From: Dyella sp. C11
GTDB lineage: Bacteria > Pseudomonadota > Gammaproteobacteria > Xanthomonadales > Rhodanobacteraceae
Assembly: GCF_003121485.1 (NCBI RefSeq)
Contig: NZ_QAVX01000002.1
Coordinates: 124,001-188,000, forward strand
DNA length: 64,000 bases
Direction: 5' to 3'
Part shown: positions 28,889 through 37,175 of the stretch, piece by piece
How the letters are laid out: every line of letters starts with the position of its first letter
Position numbering within the stretch: position 1 is the first letter of the stretch
Position numbers and translations under genes: made by a program
Notes under the pieces: model-generated
What the model was told of the DNA's origin: nothing
Database searches by the model: none
What the model saw: only the letters and a program-made list of their open reading frames with translations

Positions 28889-29809
28889 TCAACGGCGATA
28901 TCGCACATAGAGTCGCTTGAACAGATAGAGAAGGTGTCCGCCAAAGCCCTTGTCCTGTGCTTGAAGCAGGCGGCTGTTTTCATCGTAAAGGTTCCGCAGC
29001 TGCTCGTCGCGCTGTGCGATCAGCTGCCGGATATGTGCCACATCCGCATCGGTCAGCATTCGCCCAGGCGCCATGTGTTCCGGAAGCTGTGCATTGACGT
29101 AGTGAGTCGTATGGCGGCCAGCCGTTTCTTCACTGGGGCGAGCGGCGCTGTAGAAGTACAACGCAACAGACCTGCGGCTCAGGTGCCGCTGTTCCTCCGG
29201 CATGTTGATCATGTCGAAGCCATGCCAGCTCTTCTCGTTCGTCTCGAAGATCACACAGCGATTGAACAGCGGCGCAACCCGTACCTGAGGCTTTGTGGCG
29301 GCATAGGGATCACGATACAGATCAAACATGCCGCCCCATGACTCGTCCCATTCATGGTTGAGGTACACGATGAGATTGAGTCGGCGATGCCAACGTTCGC
29401 TCGGGTGATAGTTGAAGTCGATATGTGCCCGCAGCGCCTGGCCGTGGCGGTTCTCGTGGGTACCGCCGCCGAGGTAGAAGGGATCGTAGATAAGGTCGTC
29501 GATGCCCGTAATACGCCCCACGAAATCCAGAAACTCACGTGTCTGGATGACGTCGTCCAGCTTCTGGTAGGCCTCACCCAGGCCGCGCACGCGATCAACT
29601 GTCGACTTGCCACCGGGGCGGCCGTCATCGCCAATGTAGTTTCCCTTTTCGAACGTCGGGAACGAGGCCAGCAACGCGTCCGCAAAACGGGGGGCAAGAA
29701 AATCATCGATGATCACGTGCCGAAACGGTTCGGCCGACGCGAACTGCACCTTCAAGGCGTTTTCCCGTTCGAGGACTTTGGTGTCAACGACGGAGCGAAG
29801 ACTTTCCAC
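28889..29809 (-). CDS. 2-oxoglutarate/Fe(II)-dependent oxygenase
   Basis: A 306-residue prolyl-4-hydroxylase-like dioxygenase. The metal triad is visible as H129 and D131 (in RAHIDFNYH) and H196 (in KSWHGF), with an arginine near residue 213 placed to bind 2-oxoglutarate. The fold core is followed by a heptad-like coiled segment (LIAQRDEQLRNLYDENSRLL), often found attached to enzymes acting in surface-sugar synthesis. The start is GTG at 29809 with AAGGAAGG upstream. It is transcribed towards tamB. Free amino acid, protein and glycan substrates are all possible. Confidence 0.85.
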   Translation of the reverse strand: MESLRSVVDTKVLERENALKVQFASAEPFRHVIIDDFLAPRFADALLASFPTFEKGNYIGDDGRPGGKSTVDRVRGLGEAYQKLDDVIQTREFLDFVGRITGIDDLIYDPFYLGGGTHENRHGQALRAHIDFNYHPSERWHRRLNLIVYLNHEWDESWGGMFDLYRDPYAATKPQVRVAPLFNRCVIFETNEKSWHGFDMINMPEEQRHLSRRSVALYFYSAARPSEETAGRHTTHYVNAQLPEHMAPGRMLTDADVAHIRQLIAQRDEQLRNLYDENSRLLQAQDKGFGGHLLYLFKRLYVRYRR

Positions 29810-29987
29810 GCAAACCTTCCTTGGCGGTTGACCGCAATCTTCTTAAACAGGCGCTAAAGCCTACCGCATCCATCGCAAGTTTCAGCGGCCGTCTTGTCCT
29901 TGGCGGTGCACTTATAGGCCATAAGTCACGCTCGCGACAGCGAATTGAGCGACTATCGTTACCCTTTCCCGTTTCAGGAGACCGCCC

Positions 29988-32066
29988 ATGCGGCAACTTC
30001 GTTGGATTCTCACGGCCGCGGCAATGACCACCACGTGCACCATGGCGGCCACGGCAACCCAGCCGGCTCCCACCCATACTGCAGCGCGTGGCCCCAGCGG
30101 CATCGATCTGGCGGGCATCGACCACAGCGTGTTGCCGGGGAATGACTTCGACAACTACGCCAACGGCAACTGGAAGAAGACGGCGGAGATTCCGGCGGAC
30201 CGTTCCAGCACCGGCATCTTCCTGCAGGTGTTCCAGAAGGCCGAGAAGCGCAATGCGGACCTGATCCAGGCCGCGGGCAACAGCAAGCCGGCGCCGGGCA
30301 GCAACGAGCGCAAGATCGCCGATTACTACGCGGCCTTCATGGACGAGGCCACCATCGAGAAGCGCGGCCTGGAACCGCTGCAGCCCGAGCTGAAGCAGAT
30401 TGACGCCATCAGCACCAAGGCCGATCTCGCCCGCGTGCTGGGCGATGGCCTGCGCGCTGACGTGGACCCGGTGAATGCCACCAACTTCCACACGGAACAC
30501 CTGTTCGGCCTGTTCGTGTCGCACGGCCTGCAGGATGCATCGCAGAATATTCCGTACCTGCTGCAGGGAGGCCTGGGCATGCCCACGCGCGACTACTACC
30601 TGTCCGACGACAAGGCGATGGTGGATACGCGCGGCAAGTACCAGGCGTACATCGTCGCGTTGCTGAAGCAGGCGAACATCGCCGACGCGGATGCGAAGGC
30701 CAAATCCATCCTCGATCTTGAAACGAAGATCGCCAAGGCACAGGTCGACATCGTCGACAGCCAGGACATCCACAAGGCCAACAATCCGTGGGCGATCGAT
30801 GCCTTCGTCAAGAATGCGCCGGGCCTGGACTGGAACGCGTACTTCAAGGCTGCCGGCTTGGATCAGCAAAAGACCGTGGACGTATGGCAGGTGCCCGCCA
30901 TCAAGTCGCTCTCTGCCCTTACCGCCAGCGAGCCGCTGCAGGCATGGAAGGACTACCTCACCTTCCACGCGCTGAATGAAAGCGCTCCGCTGCTGCCCAA
31001 GGCGTTTGCCGATCTCAACTTCGGCTTCTACGGCCAGGCGCTGTCGGGCACACCCAAGCAGCGCGATCGCTGGAAGCGCGCGGTGGGCAGCACCAACAAC
31101 GCACTGGGCGATGCCGTGGGCAAGCTCTATGTGGACAAGTACTTCCCTGCCTCGTCCAAGCAGCAGGTCGAGCAGATGGTGACGAACATCCTCGCCGCCT
31201 TCGACGAACGCGTGGATCACCTTGACTGGATGGCGCCGGAAACGCGCCAGAAGGCCAAGGCCAAGATCGCCAGCATTCGCGTGAGCGTGGGTTACCCGGA
31301 AACGTGGCGTGACTACAGCACGCTGGAAGTGCGCGCCAACGATGCACTGGGCAACCAGCAGCGCGCGGACAAGTACGAGTACGAACATCAGCTGGCCAAG
31401 CTCGGCAAGCCGGTGGATCGCAACGAGTGGTGGATGACGCCGCAGACGGTGAATGCGGTGAATCTGCCGCTGCAGAACGCGCTGAATTTCCCTGCGGCCA
31501 TTCTCGAAGCGCCGTTCTTCGATCCGAAGGCCGATGCCGCCGCCAACTACGGTTCCATCGGTGCGGTGATCGGCCACGAGATCAGCCACAGCTTCGACAA
31601 CCTTGGTGCGGAGTTCGATGCGCAAGGCAACCTCGCCAACTGGTGGACGCCGGAAGATCAGGCGCACTTCAAGGCCGCGGGCCAGAAGCTGGTCGAGCAG
31701 TACAACGCTTATGAAGCACTGCCGGGCCTGCACATCAACGGTCAGCAGACGCTGGGAGAGAACATCGCCGACGTGTCGGGCCTCACCGTGGCTTACGTGG
31801 CGTACCACAAGTCACTCGGCGGCAAGCCTGCTCCGGTGATCGACGGCCTTACCGGCGACCAGCGCTTCTTCCTCGCCTTCGGCCAGAGCTGGCGCGAGAA
31901 GATCCGCGATGCCGCCATGCGTCGCCAGGTGATCGGCAACGAGCACTCGCCGGGCCGTTTCCGCGCGCAGACCGTGCGCAATCTCGACGGCTGGTACGAT
32001 GCGTTCCAGCCGAAGCCGGGCGAAACCCTGTACCTCGCCCCGGCGGATCGCGTGAAGATCTGGTAA
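29988..32066 (+). CDS. Secreted M13-family zinc metallopeptidase (neprilysin/PepO type)
   Basis: A 692-residue protein with a Sec signal peptide (about residues 1-22). The N-terminal M13 domain begins NYANGNWKKTAEIPADRSS. The catalytic zinc site is intact: HEISH in IGAVIGHEISHSFD, with the third ligand in GENIADVSG. The family-typical C-terminus includes FRAQTVRNLDGWYDAF. M13 enzymes cleave peptides up to about 40 residues; here it should act in the periplasm or outside the cell. A CAGGAGA sequence precedes the ATG at 29988. It stands alone with a terminator behind it. Confidence 0.95.
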   Translation: MRQLRWILTAAAMTTTCTMAATATQPAPTHTAARGPSGIDLAGIDHSVLPGNDFDNYANGNWKKTAEIPADRSSTGIFLQVFQKAEKRNADLIQAAGNSKPAPGSNERKIADYYAAFMDEATIEKRGLEPLQPELKQIDAISTKADLARVLGDGLRADVDPVNATNFHTEHLFGLFVSHGLQDASQNIPYLLQGGLGMPTRDYYLSDDKAMVDTRGKYQAYIVALLKQANIADADAKAKSILDLETKIAKAQVDIVDSQDIHKANNPWAIDAFVKNAPGLDWNAYFKAAGLDQQKTVDVWQVPAIKSLSALTASEPLQAWKDYLTFHALNESAPLLPKAFADLNFGFYGQALSGTPKQRDRWKRAVGSTNNALGDAVGKLYVDKYFPASSKQQVEQMVTNILAAFDERVDHLDWMAPETRQKAKAKIASIRVSVGYPETWRDYSTLEVRANDALGNQQRADKYEYEHQLAKLGKPVDRNEWWMTPQTVNAVNLPLQNALNFPAAILEAPFFDPKADAAANYGSIGAVIGHEISHSFDNLGAEFDAQGNLANWWTPEDQAHFKAAGQKLVEQYNAYEALPGLHINGQQTLGENIADVSGLTVAYVAYHKSLGGKPAPVIDGLTGDQRFFLAFGQSWREKIRDAAMRRQVIGNEHSPGRFRAQTVRNLDGWYDAFQPKPGETLYLAPADRVKIW

Positions 32067-32089
32067 TTCCGCGAATGCCTTGAAACAGG

Positions 32090-32122
32090 AAAAGCCGTGC
32101 CTCATCGAGGCGCGGCTTTTTT
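32090..32122 (+). terminator. Rho-independent terminator after the M13 peptidase gene
   Basis: A 13-base stem (AAAGCCGTGCCTC against GAGGCGCGGCTTT, one G-T pair) with an ATC loop runs into a stretch of T residues. It lies 24 bases after the stop codon. Confidence 0.9.
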
Positions 32123-32237
32123 CTTGGCTGACGATCAAGCGTTGTTTCAGATCGCCATGCTGATGCGTGACCCAGCGCGCCACCGTACTGATTCACTACG
32201 ATCAAGAGACCGCCCCGCCACGTCGATCACGGGTGCA

Positions 32238-32891
32238 TCAACCTTTGCGCAGTGATTGTCGATGCGGCCAGATGGCGCGGAATACATTGACGAGCATGAC
32301 CACGAAAATCACCCGCACAAATAAACCACCTGTGTTGGGGCGTTCACCCGCTGCGGCCTGCATGCCGAGTGTGGCAATACCGTCGACGGCCAGCAGCGCC
32401 ATCGCCAGACCCAGAGCGATCAGAGAGTACCGGCGGTGAACGAAACAGCCCAGGACGGCCATAACCACTGCGATAAGGCACCCGGCGAGAAACCCGTCCG
32501 GATTGTTGGCAACGAACTGCATGACGATGCCACCGACAACATTGAAGCCGGCAATCCAGTAGAGCAGCACGGCAGCCGACTTCGCGGCCTGTTTGGCATG
32601 CAAGGCAGTCCCGATGGATCCAGGCAGGACAACGCCATCGAGTTTCGCCACCATGCCGACGAGCTTGAAGATGTTCCCGGCCATCAACTGGATCGTGATG
32701 ACCGACCCATTGCCATAGGGAAAGCTCATGCCCTCTTTCAGTTGCTTGGTTAACTGCCTGGTCGGGACGTCCGCGACCAACGGCTGCCCATCAAGCGTGA
32801 TGCTTCCCTTTCTGAAGGGTTTCAATTTGACAACCAGGCGTTCCGGGCCACCCGGTTCCAAGGCAAAGACGGCGTTCACGGCAGACAGCAT
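32238..32891 (-). CDS. Hypothetical membrane protein
   Basis: About 217 residues from the ATG at 32891, or 254 from an upstream GTG at 33002 whose extra residues look unconserved. The N-terminal third is soluble and beta-like (RLVVKLKPFRKGSITLDGQPL). Four hydrophobic helices follow from about residue 105, including WIAGFNVVGGIVMQFV and YSLIALGLAMALLAVDGIA. The last helix ends in a basic tail, RAIWPHRQSLRKG. I do not recognise the family. It follows the DUF6632-like gene on the same strand after a gap of about 150 bases. Neither start has a convincing ribosome-binding site. Confidence 0.6.
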   Translation of the reverse strand: MLSAVNAVFALEPGGPERLVVKLKPFRKGSITLDGQPLVADVPTRQLTKQLKEGMSFPYGNGSVITIQLMAGNIFKLVGMVAKLDGVVLPGSIGTALHAKQAAKSAAVLLYWIAGFNVVGGIVMQFVANNPDGFLAGCLIAVVMAVLGCFVHRRYSLIALGLAMALLAVDGIATLGMQAAAGERPNTGGLFVRVIFVVMLVNVFRAIWPHRQSLRKG

Positions 32892-33041
32892 CCAGCTCAC
32901 TAAGAAGATGCATATTTTGTGCGCCTCTCGCACGCAGGCACATGAGAGTCCTCTGAAACCGCGTCGCGATTCGACGCTTGCCGTTACCGAACGCACCGTC
33001 ACGCGCGACAGTGCCGCACTGGTGTTCGTCAGGTCGGTGAC

Positions 33042-33419
33042 TCAATAGGCCGCGGGCCGGGGTGTAAGCAGCGCAAGCACCAGGGCGGCAATAAACAAGG
33101 CGGGCACATCGCCAGCCAAGTGCCCCATATGCCCCGGATGCATGAACGACTGCACTGCCATGATGGCGCCGTGCACCGCGCTCGACCACACGGTGAACCA
33201 GATCAGGCTGAGATTGGCCAGCGGATCGCGCGCGGCACGGATCAGGAACACGCCGAGTGTCGCGTACACGCCTACGATCATCAGCGGGTAATCCGAATAG
33301 CCTTCATGCCAAGACCAGCCGGATGGCCACAGCTGCATCAAGGGATAGATCAGCAGACAGATCACGCCCAGGGCCACCAGGGCGATGCGAAGAAGCTGCA
33401 GGCGCTGCGTGTCGTTCAT
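33042..33419 (-). CDS. Small four-helix membrane protein (DUF6632-like)
   Basis: A 125-residue integral membrane protein with four hydrophobic helices, at roughly residues 10-30, 44-60, 68-88 and 100-118. A conserved-looking stretch GYSDYPLMIVGVYATLGVFL and a histidine cluster (HPGHMGHL) suggest the DUF6632 family, which has no known function. The ATG at 33419 was chosen because GGAGGTGG lies just before it; an in-frame start six codons upstream exists. It follows the acetyltransferase gene on the same strand. Confidence 0.75.
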   Translation of the reverse strand: MNDTQRLQLLRIALVALGVICLLIYPLMQLWPSGWSWHEGYSDYPLMIVGVYATLGVFLIRAARDPLANLSLIWFTVWSSAVHGAIMAVQSFMHPGHMGHLAGDVPALFIAALVLALLTPRPAAY

Positions 33420-33494
33420 GATCGCCACCTCCGCCATGTCGACGAGAGCGGCAGTCTATGCCCCACGATCGCGGGTTGATGCTGGACGAACGGC

Positions 33495-33956
33495 CTAGAG
33501 CGTTCGCGTCATGAACACACTGAAGGCGTCATCCAGGTAATCCCCGAACGGCCCGCAAAACACGAATCCAAAGCGCGCATACAACTGTCGCGCCGGTTCG
33601 AAGGCGGCCGGAGAGCCGGTTTCCAGGCTCACGCGACGATAACCCCGACGTGTCGCTTCATCCAGCATGTGCTGCAGCACGAATGCCGCCACGCCCTTGC
33701 GGCGATGGTGATTGGACGTCCGCATGGACTTGATCTCGGCATGCGTCGCGTCGAGCTGGCGCAGCGCGCCGCAACCGACCAGTTCGCCCTGCTCCCACAC
33801 GGTCCAGAAGGTGATTTCCGGCTTTCGCAGGCGCTCCAGGTCGAGCGCGTGGATGCTTTCAGGCGGCGACCATTTCGCCATGTCGTCGAGGTGCTCTTGC
33901 AGCAACGCGGCGATCTCCGGGCCGCGCAAATCATCGACACGGATCTCGAAGCGCAT
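33495..33956 (-). CDS. GNAT-family N-acetyltransferase
   Basis: A 153-residue GNAT protein. The acetyl-CoA binding segment is SMRTSNHHRRKGVAAFVLQ, the variant of the R/QxxGxG/A motif, and the C-terminal FGFVFCGPFGDY follows. The closest family pattern is the small putative acetyltransferases of the YhbS/PhnO type; the acceptor is unknown. Its ATG at 33956 lies 12 bases after the murD2 stop, and a GTG one codon earlier is also possible. The distance suggests it is carried on the murL-murD2 transcript. Confidence 0.85.
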   Translation of the reverse strand: MRFEIRVDDLRGPEIAALLQEHLDDMAKWSPPESIHALDLERLRKPEITFWTVWEQGELVGCGALRQLDATHAEIKSMRTSNHHRRKGVAAFVLQHMLDEATRRGYRRVSLETGSPAAFEPARQLYARFGFVFCGPFGDYLDDAFSVFMTRTL

Positions 33957-33968
33957 CACAGGCTTCCT

Positions 33969-35339
33969 TCAGTGAATGCCCAGGCCGTCGATGCCAGCGA
34001 TGTCGCGGCCGTCGAAGCCGGCCATATCGGCGAAATGACGACCGCGGTCGGCGTAGTCGTGGAATTGGTCGAAGCTGGGCGCACCAGGCGATAGCAGGAT
34101 GCTGCCACCTGCAGGCGTCAGCTCGCGTGCGCGCTTCACCGCGGCATCGAGCTTATCCGCTTCTTCAACCGCGACGCCGGCCTCGCGCAATGCCTGCGCG
34201 ATGCGGGGACCGTTGGCACCCTGCGCCACGATGGCGTGGGGCCGGTGCGCCTTCATCTCGTCGACAAAGTCCTTCCAGTCCAGGCCGCGATCGTGGCCGC
34301 CGACAATCACCGTCACCGCGCGACCCGACAGGCTGGCCAGGGCCGCCAGCGTGGCTTGCGGTGTGGTGCTGATGGAATCGTTGATCCAGTGAAAACCGCC
34401 ATGCTCGCCCAGCGGCTGCAGACGATGCGGCAAGGGGCGGAAGGTGGCCAACGATGGCGCAGCCTCCAGCGTATCAAAACCCATGGTTTCCAGCGCCATC
34501 AAGGCCGCGCAGGCATTGAGCGCATTATGTTCGCCCGGCGCACGCAACTGCGCGATGTCGAACACCGCCTGTGCGCCGCGACGAATATGGCCGCCCGCCA
34601 CATGCCAGCCGCCCGCCGTACCGAACGTGAAGCGATCCGGATGGCGCGCGGTCCGCTGCAGCAGCGATGGCTGCGCGGCGCTGACCAGCAGCTTGGCGGA
34701 TACATCGGCCAGCTTGAGCTTGTCTTCGATATAGCGCTCGCGCGAGCCGTGCCAATCGAGGTGTTCTTCGTAAAGGCTGGTGATCACGCCGAGTTCGAGC
34801 GGGCCCGCCTCACCGGTCTGGAAACTCGACAGTTCGATGGCCCACAGATCAGCGTGTTGATCGAGCAATTCCAGCAGCGGCATGCCGATATTGCCGGCCA
34901 GCGCCGTGCGCACACCAAGACTGCGCGCGAGATGCGCGAGCATCGCCGTGGTGGTGCTCTTGCCCTTGGTGCCGGTGATGGCGACCACGCGCGCCGCTGG
35001 GTTTTCTGCAAACCATAGCGCGGTGCCCGAGGTCACCCGAACACCGGCGTCGCGGGCAGCCAGCAGCGCTGGCTTGTATGCCGAAATGCCGGGCGATTTC
35101 ACCACTACATCGAATGCGGACAGCGCTGTCGCATCCGGCTCGCAGCCCTGCACCACCAGGCTTGCATCGAAGGCCTGGGCGGCAGCGACTTCTGCCTCGC
35201 TGCAGAACAAGCTCAGCGGCAAGCCGGGCAAGCGCGAGCGGACCGCCGTGATCGCTGCCTTGCCTTCGCGACCAAAACCCCAGATCGCCACGCGCTGTGC
35301 AGCGAGATCAGCGATGCGCAGCGGCGTCGCCTGCGTCAC
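33969..35339 (-). CDS. murD2: UDP-N-acetylmuramoyl-L-alanine--L-glutamate ligase MurD2
   Basis: A 456-residue Mur ligase. The ATP-binding loop is ITGTKGKSTTTAML, the middle domain has the family's SLYEEHLDWHGS, and the C-terminal domain has GGHDRGLDW. In Xanthomonas MurD2 adds L-glutamate, not D-glutamate, to UDP-MurNAc-L-Ala; the MurL epimerase then converts the residue. The direct overlap with murL (its GTG start shares four bases with the murL stop) is why I call it MurD2 rather than a normal MurD. The enzyme is cytoplasmic. The specificity is inferred from the pairing. Confidence 0.88.
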   Translation of the reverse strand: MTQATPLRIADLAAQRVAIWGFGREGKAAITAVRSRLPGLPLSLFCSEAEVAAAQAFDASLVVQGCEPDATALSAFDVVVKSPGISAYKPALLAARDAGVRVTSGTALWFAENPAARVVAITGTKGKSTTTAMLAHLARSLGVRTALAGNIGMPLLELLDQHADLWAIELSSFQTGEAGPLELGVITSLYEEHLDWHGSRERYIEDKLKLADVSAKLLVSAAQPSLLQRTARHPDRFTFGTAGGWHVAGGHIRRGAQAVFDIAQLRAPGEHNALNACAALMALETMGFDTLEAAPSLATFRPLPHRLQPLGEHGGFHWINDSISTTPQATLAALASLSGRAVTVIVGGHDRGLDWKDFVDEMKAHRPHAIVAQGANGPRIAQALREAGVAVEEADKLDAAVKRARELTPAGGSILLSPGAPSFDQFHDYADRGRHFADMAGFDGRDIAGIDGLGIH

Positions 35340-36679
35340 GCGAAGAAGGCCAGCGCCGGTTTCAGGCGCGCGGGAAGGCGCTGCTCATCCGAGCCTTGCA
35401 GCCAGGGTTCGAGCGCCAGTTCGCTGGTGTCGAGTTGCGGCAGGATCTCGTGGATGAAGCGTGCGACCAGCGCATCTTCCTGCCACTCCGATCGCTGGCT
35501 CAGCGCATACATGGCCGCGCGCGCCTCGGCGCCCTCGCCCACGCATTCGAACGGCTTGTGATCCTGGTATTCCAGCAACGCATCGAACCCCGGCGCGAGG
35601 TTTTCATCGTCCAGCAGTTTGCGCCCGAAGATGGACAGCAGGCGCGGCTTGGCCAGGAACGGCGCCAGCGCGAGAAACACGAAGTGACACTTCGGACACT
35701 GCCCGCACCAGCGATCCGCCGGCTTGGGGCCGAGGATCTTGAAATTGCGGTTGCAGCTGGAGAATACGTCGAAATACGGCGTGAGCTTGGCGAAGGCACG
35801 CGTGACGGCCAGCTCGGAGAACGGACGCAACAGCGAGCAGTAATCCAGGTCGGCAGCGACATGCGAGTGCAGCCAGTCGCCGAGCAGTTGCTCGAACGCG
35901 TAGCCCTTGCTCCACTGGTGGTTCACTTGCTGGCCGTCGTATTCCAGCGTTGCAGCGGACGCAGAGCGCTCGTTGGCGAAGGCGATGCTGTCGAAGCCGT
36001 AGAGAATGGCGGCCACGGCGAGGATGGCGGAGTTCACCGCCGTCACCGGGATATGGCCGTTCCATGCACCCAGGCGGTTGAGTTCGAACAGACCCGGGGC
36101 GAGCTCGCGCTGGATGTTGAGCATGGGCAAGCCGGTGCGCTCGGCGCAGGCGGCGATCAGCGGCGAGTTGCCGACCCAGACGGCGGTGGCGTCGCCATCG
36201 ATGGATTTGATGGCTTCCACTGCAACCAGCGAATCCTTGCCGCCGCCGATGGGAACCAGGGTGCGATGCGGGAGGCCGAGCGCCTTCGCCTCAGGCTGCT
36301 TCACACCACCACGCGGGAAGTTGATGCGACCGCGCAGATCCAGGCCATTGCGATAAGCGAACTCGGCCAGGCCGTGCAGATACAGCGCATCGAGCAGGTC
36401 CGCCGTGTTGTCATCGAGCGGACCACTGGCCACCTCGATGCGCGGCGGCACGCCGGCCTTGTAGTAGCTCACGCCCGCGACCAGGTGCAGGATCTTCAAC
36501 GCCTGCTCGAACGCCGCCTGATGACTGGCCGGCAGCGTCGGCGCGTTCGGGAAACGCACGCGCTCGATCAGCTCATCGCCGTGATCGAAGGCGTAGACCA
36601 GCTCGGCCACGCCATCGGCGTAGCTGCACCGCACGAAGCGGAATACCTGGGTCAGGCGGGGGTTGATGTTGGTGGTCAC
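35336..36679 (-). CDS. murL: UDP-MurNAc-L-Ala-L-Glu epimerase MurL
   Basis: A 447-residue member of the MurL family. It converts the terminal L-Glu of UDP-MurNAc-L-Ala-L-Glu to D-Glu, replacing the glutamate racemase route. The PP-loop-like segment is VPIGGGKDSLVAVEAI. A zinc-type pair of CxxC appears in RWCGQCPKCHF, with conserved SSCNRNFKI before it. The start is GTG at 36679, eight bases after GGAG. The open frame continues upstream without a stop through a palindromic arm into a DUF559 nuclease gene, so a fused product is formally possible. It overlaps murD2 by four bases. Confidence 0.9.
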   Translation of the reverse strand: MTTNINPRLTQVFRFVRCSYADGVAELVYAFDHGDELIERVRFPNAPTLPASHQAAFEQALKILHLVAGVSYYKAGVPPRIEVASGPLDDNTADLLDALYLHGLAEFAYRNGLDLRGRINFPRGGVKQPEAKALGLPHRTLVPIGGGKDSLVAVEAIKSIDGDATAVWVGNSPLIAACAERTGLPMLNIQRELAPGLFELNRLGAWNGHIPVTAVNSAILAVAAILYGFDSIAFANERSASAATLEYDGQQVNHQWSKGYAFEQLLGDWLHSHVAADLDYCSLLRPFSELAVTRAFAKLTPYFDVFSSCNRNFKILGPKPADRWCGQCPKCHFVFLALAPFLAKPRLLSIFGRKLLDDENLAPGFDALLEYQDHKPFECVGEGAEARAAMYALSQRSEWQEDALVARFIHEILPQLDTSELALEPWLQGSDEQRLPARLKPALAFFA

Positions 36680-37078
36680 GCCTCGGTCTCCATCGCATGC
36701 TCCCTCTCCCCTCCGGGGAGAGGGTTGGGGTGAGGGGTTGGGGCTGGCTAGAGCCTCCAGAATTGCCTCGAGCACGCCTTCAATGTTCGTCAGGACATCA
36801 TTGTTCCAGAAACGCAGCACGCGGTAGCCCTCTTCTCTGAGCTTTCGCGTGCGCGCCTCGTCGTAAGCCATCTGTTCGCCATGTTGACCGCCGTCCAGCT
36901 CCACGATCAAGCCAGCATCCGGGCAGACGAAGTCGGCGATGTACAGGCCGATTTCATTTTGGCGCCGGAATTTCCAGCCTTGCAGGCGGCGATTGCGTAG
37001 CTGATGCCAAAGCAGCTGCTCGGCATCCGTTTGGCCGGCGCGCAGCGTTCTTGCGCGGTCTACGTGCAAACGCTTCAT
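36680..37078 (-). CDS. DUF559-family (Vsr-like, PD-(D/E)XK) endonuclease of a mobile element, open into murL
   Basis: A DUF559 domain of about 115 residues from the ATG at 37078. The nuclease core is visible as IADFVCPDAGLIVELDGGQH, with the acidic D and ExD positions of the PD-(D/E)XK fold, and RVLRFWNNDVL follows, as in Vsr-type enzymes. No stop codon closes the frame: it runs through the left arm as SPNPSPQPSPRRGEG and on into the murL frame. No DNA methylase lies nearby, so a restriction-modification role is unlikely. I infer that it is the mobilising nuclease of the element at 36700-37156. The end given here is the base before the murL GTG. Confidence 0.8.
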
Positions 37079-37156
37079 CCTTGAGCGTCCTTGATTGAAA
37101 CCTTGTCGCGAGCACCCGCCCCTCACCCCAGCCCTCTCCCCGGAGGGGAGAGGGAG
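36700..37156. mobile_element. DUF559 nuclease element with palindromic inverted arms (copy B)
   Basis: About 457 bases between two arms at 36702-36724 and 37132-37154. Each arm has a perfect 10-base stem CCCTCTCCCC around three loop bases, followed inward by GGGGTGAGGGG. The arms are in opposite orientation and enclose the DUF559 gene. The inner side of the right arm (GGGTGCTCGCG, then AAGGTTTCAA) matches the right end of copy C and partly the left end of copy A. The element separates lysAC from murL, genes otherwise in the same direction. This is the only copy of the three with a coding core. Confidence 0.82.
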
Positions 37157-37175
37157 TGAATGGCGGGACCGAGGC

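Noticed and set aside
29784-31808. A long minus-strand frame opposite the M13 peptidase gene
   Set aside because: Antisense to a gene with an intact HEISH zinc site; no conserved pattern in its translation.
33969-36679. murD2-murL as an undescribed pathway
   Set aside because: The pair fits the already characterised Xanthomonas MurD2/MurL route to D-glutamate, so only its context is of interest.
36680-37078. DUF559 nuclease as part of a restriction-modification or Vsr repair system
   Set aside because: No methyltransferase or mismatch-repair gene is adjacent, while palindromic arms on both sides point to a mobile element.
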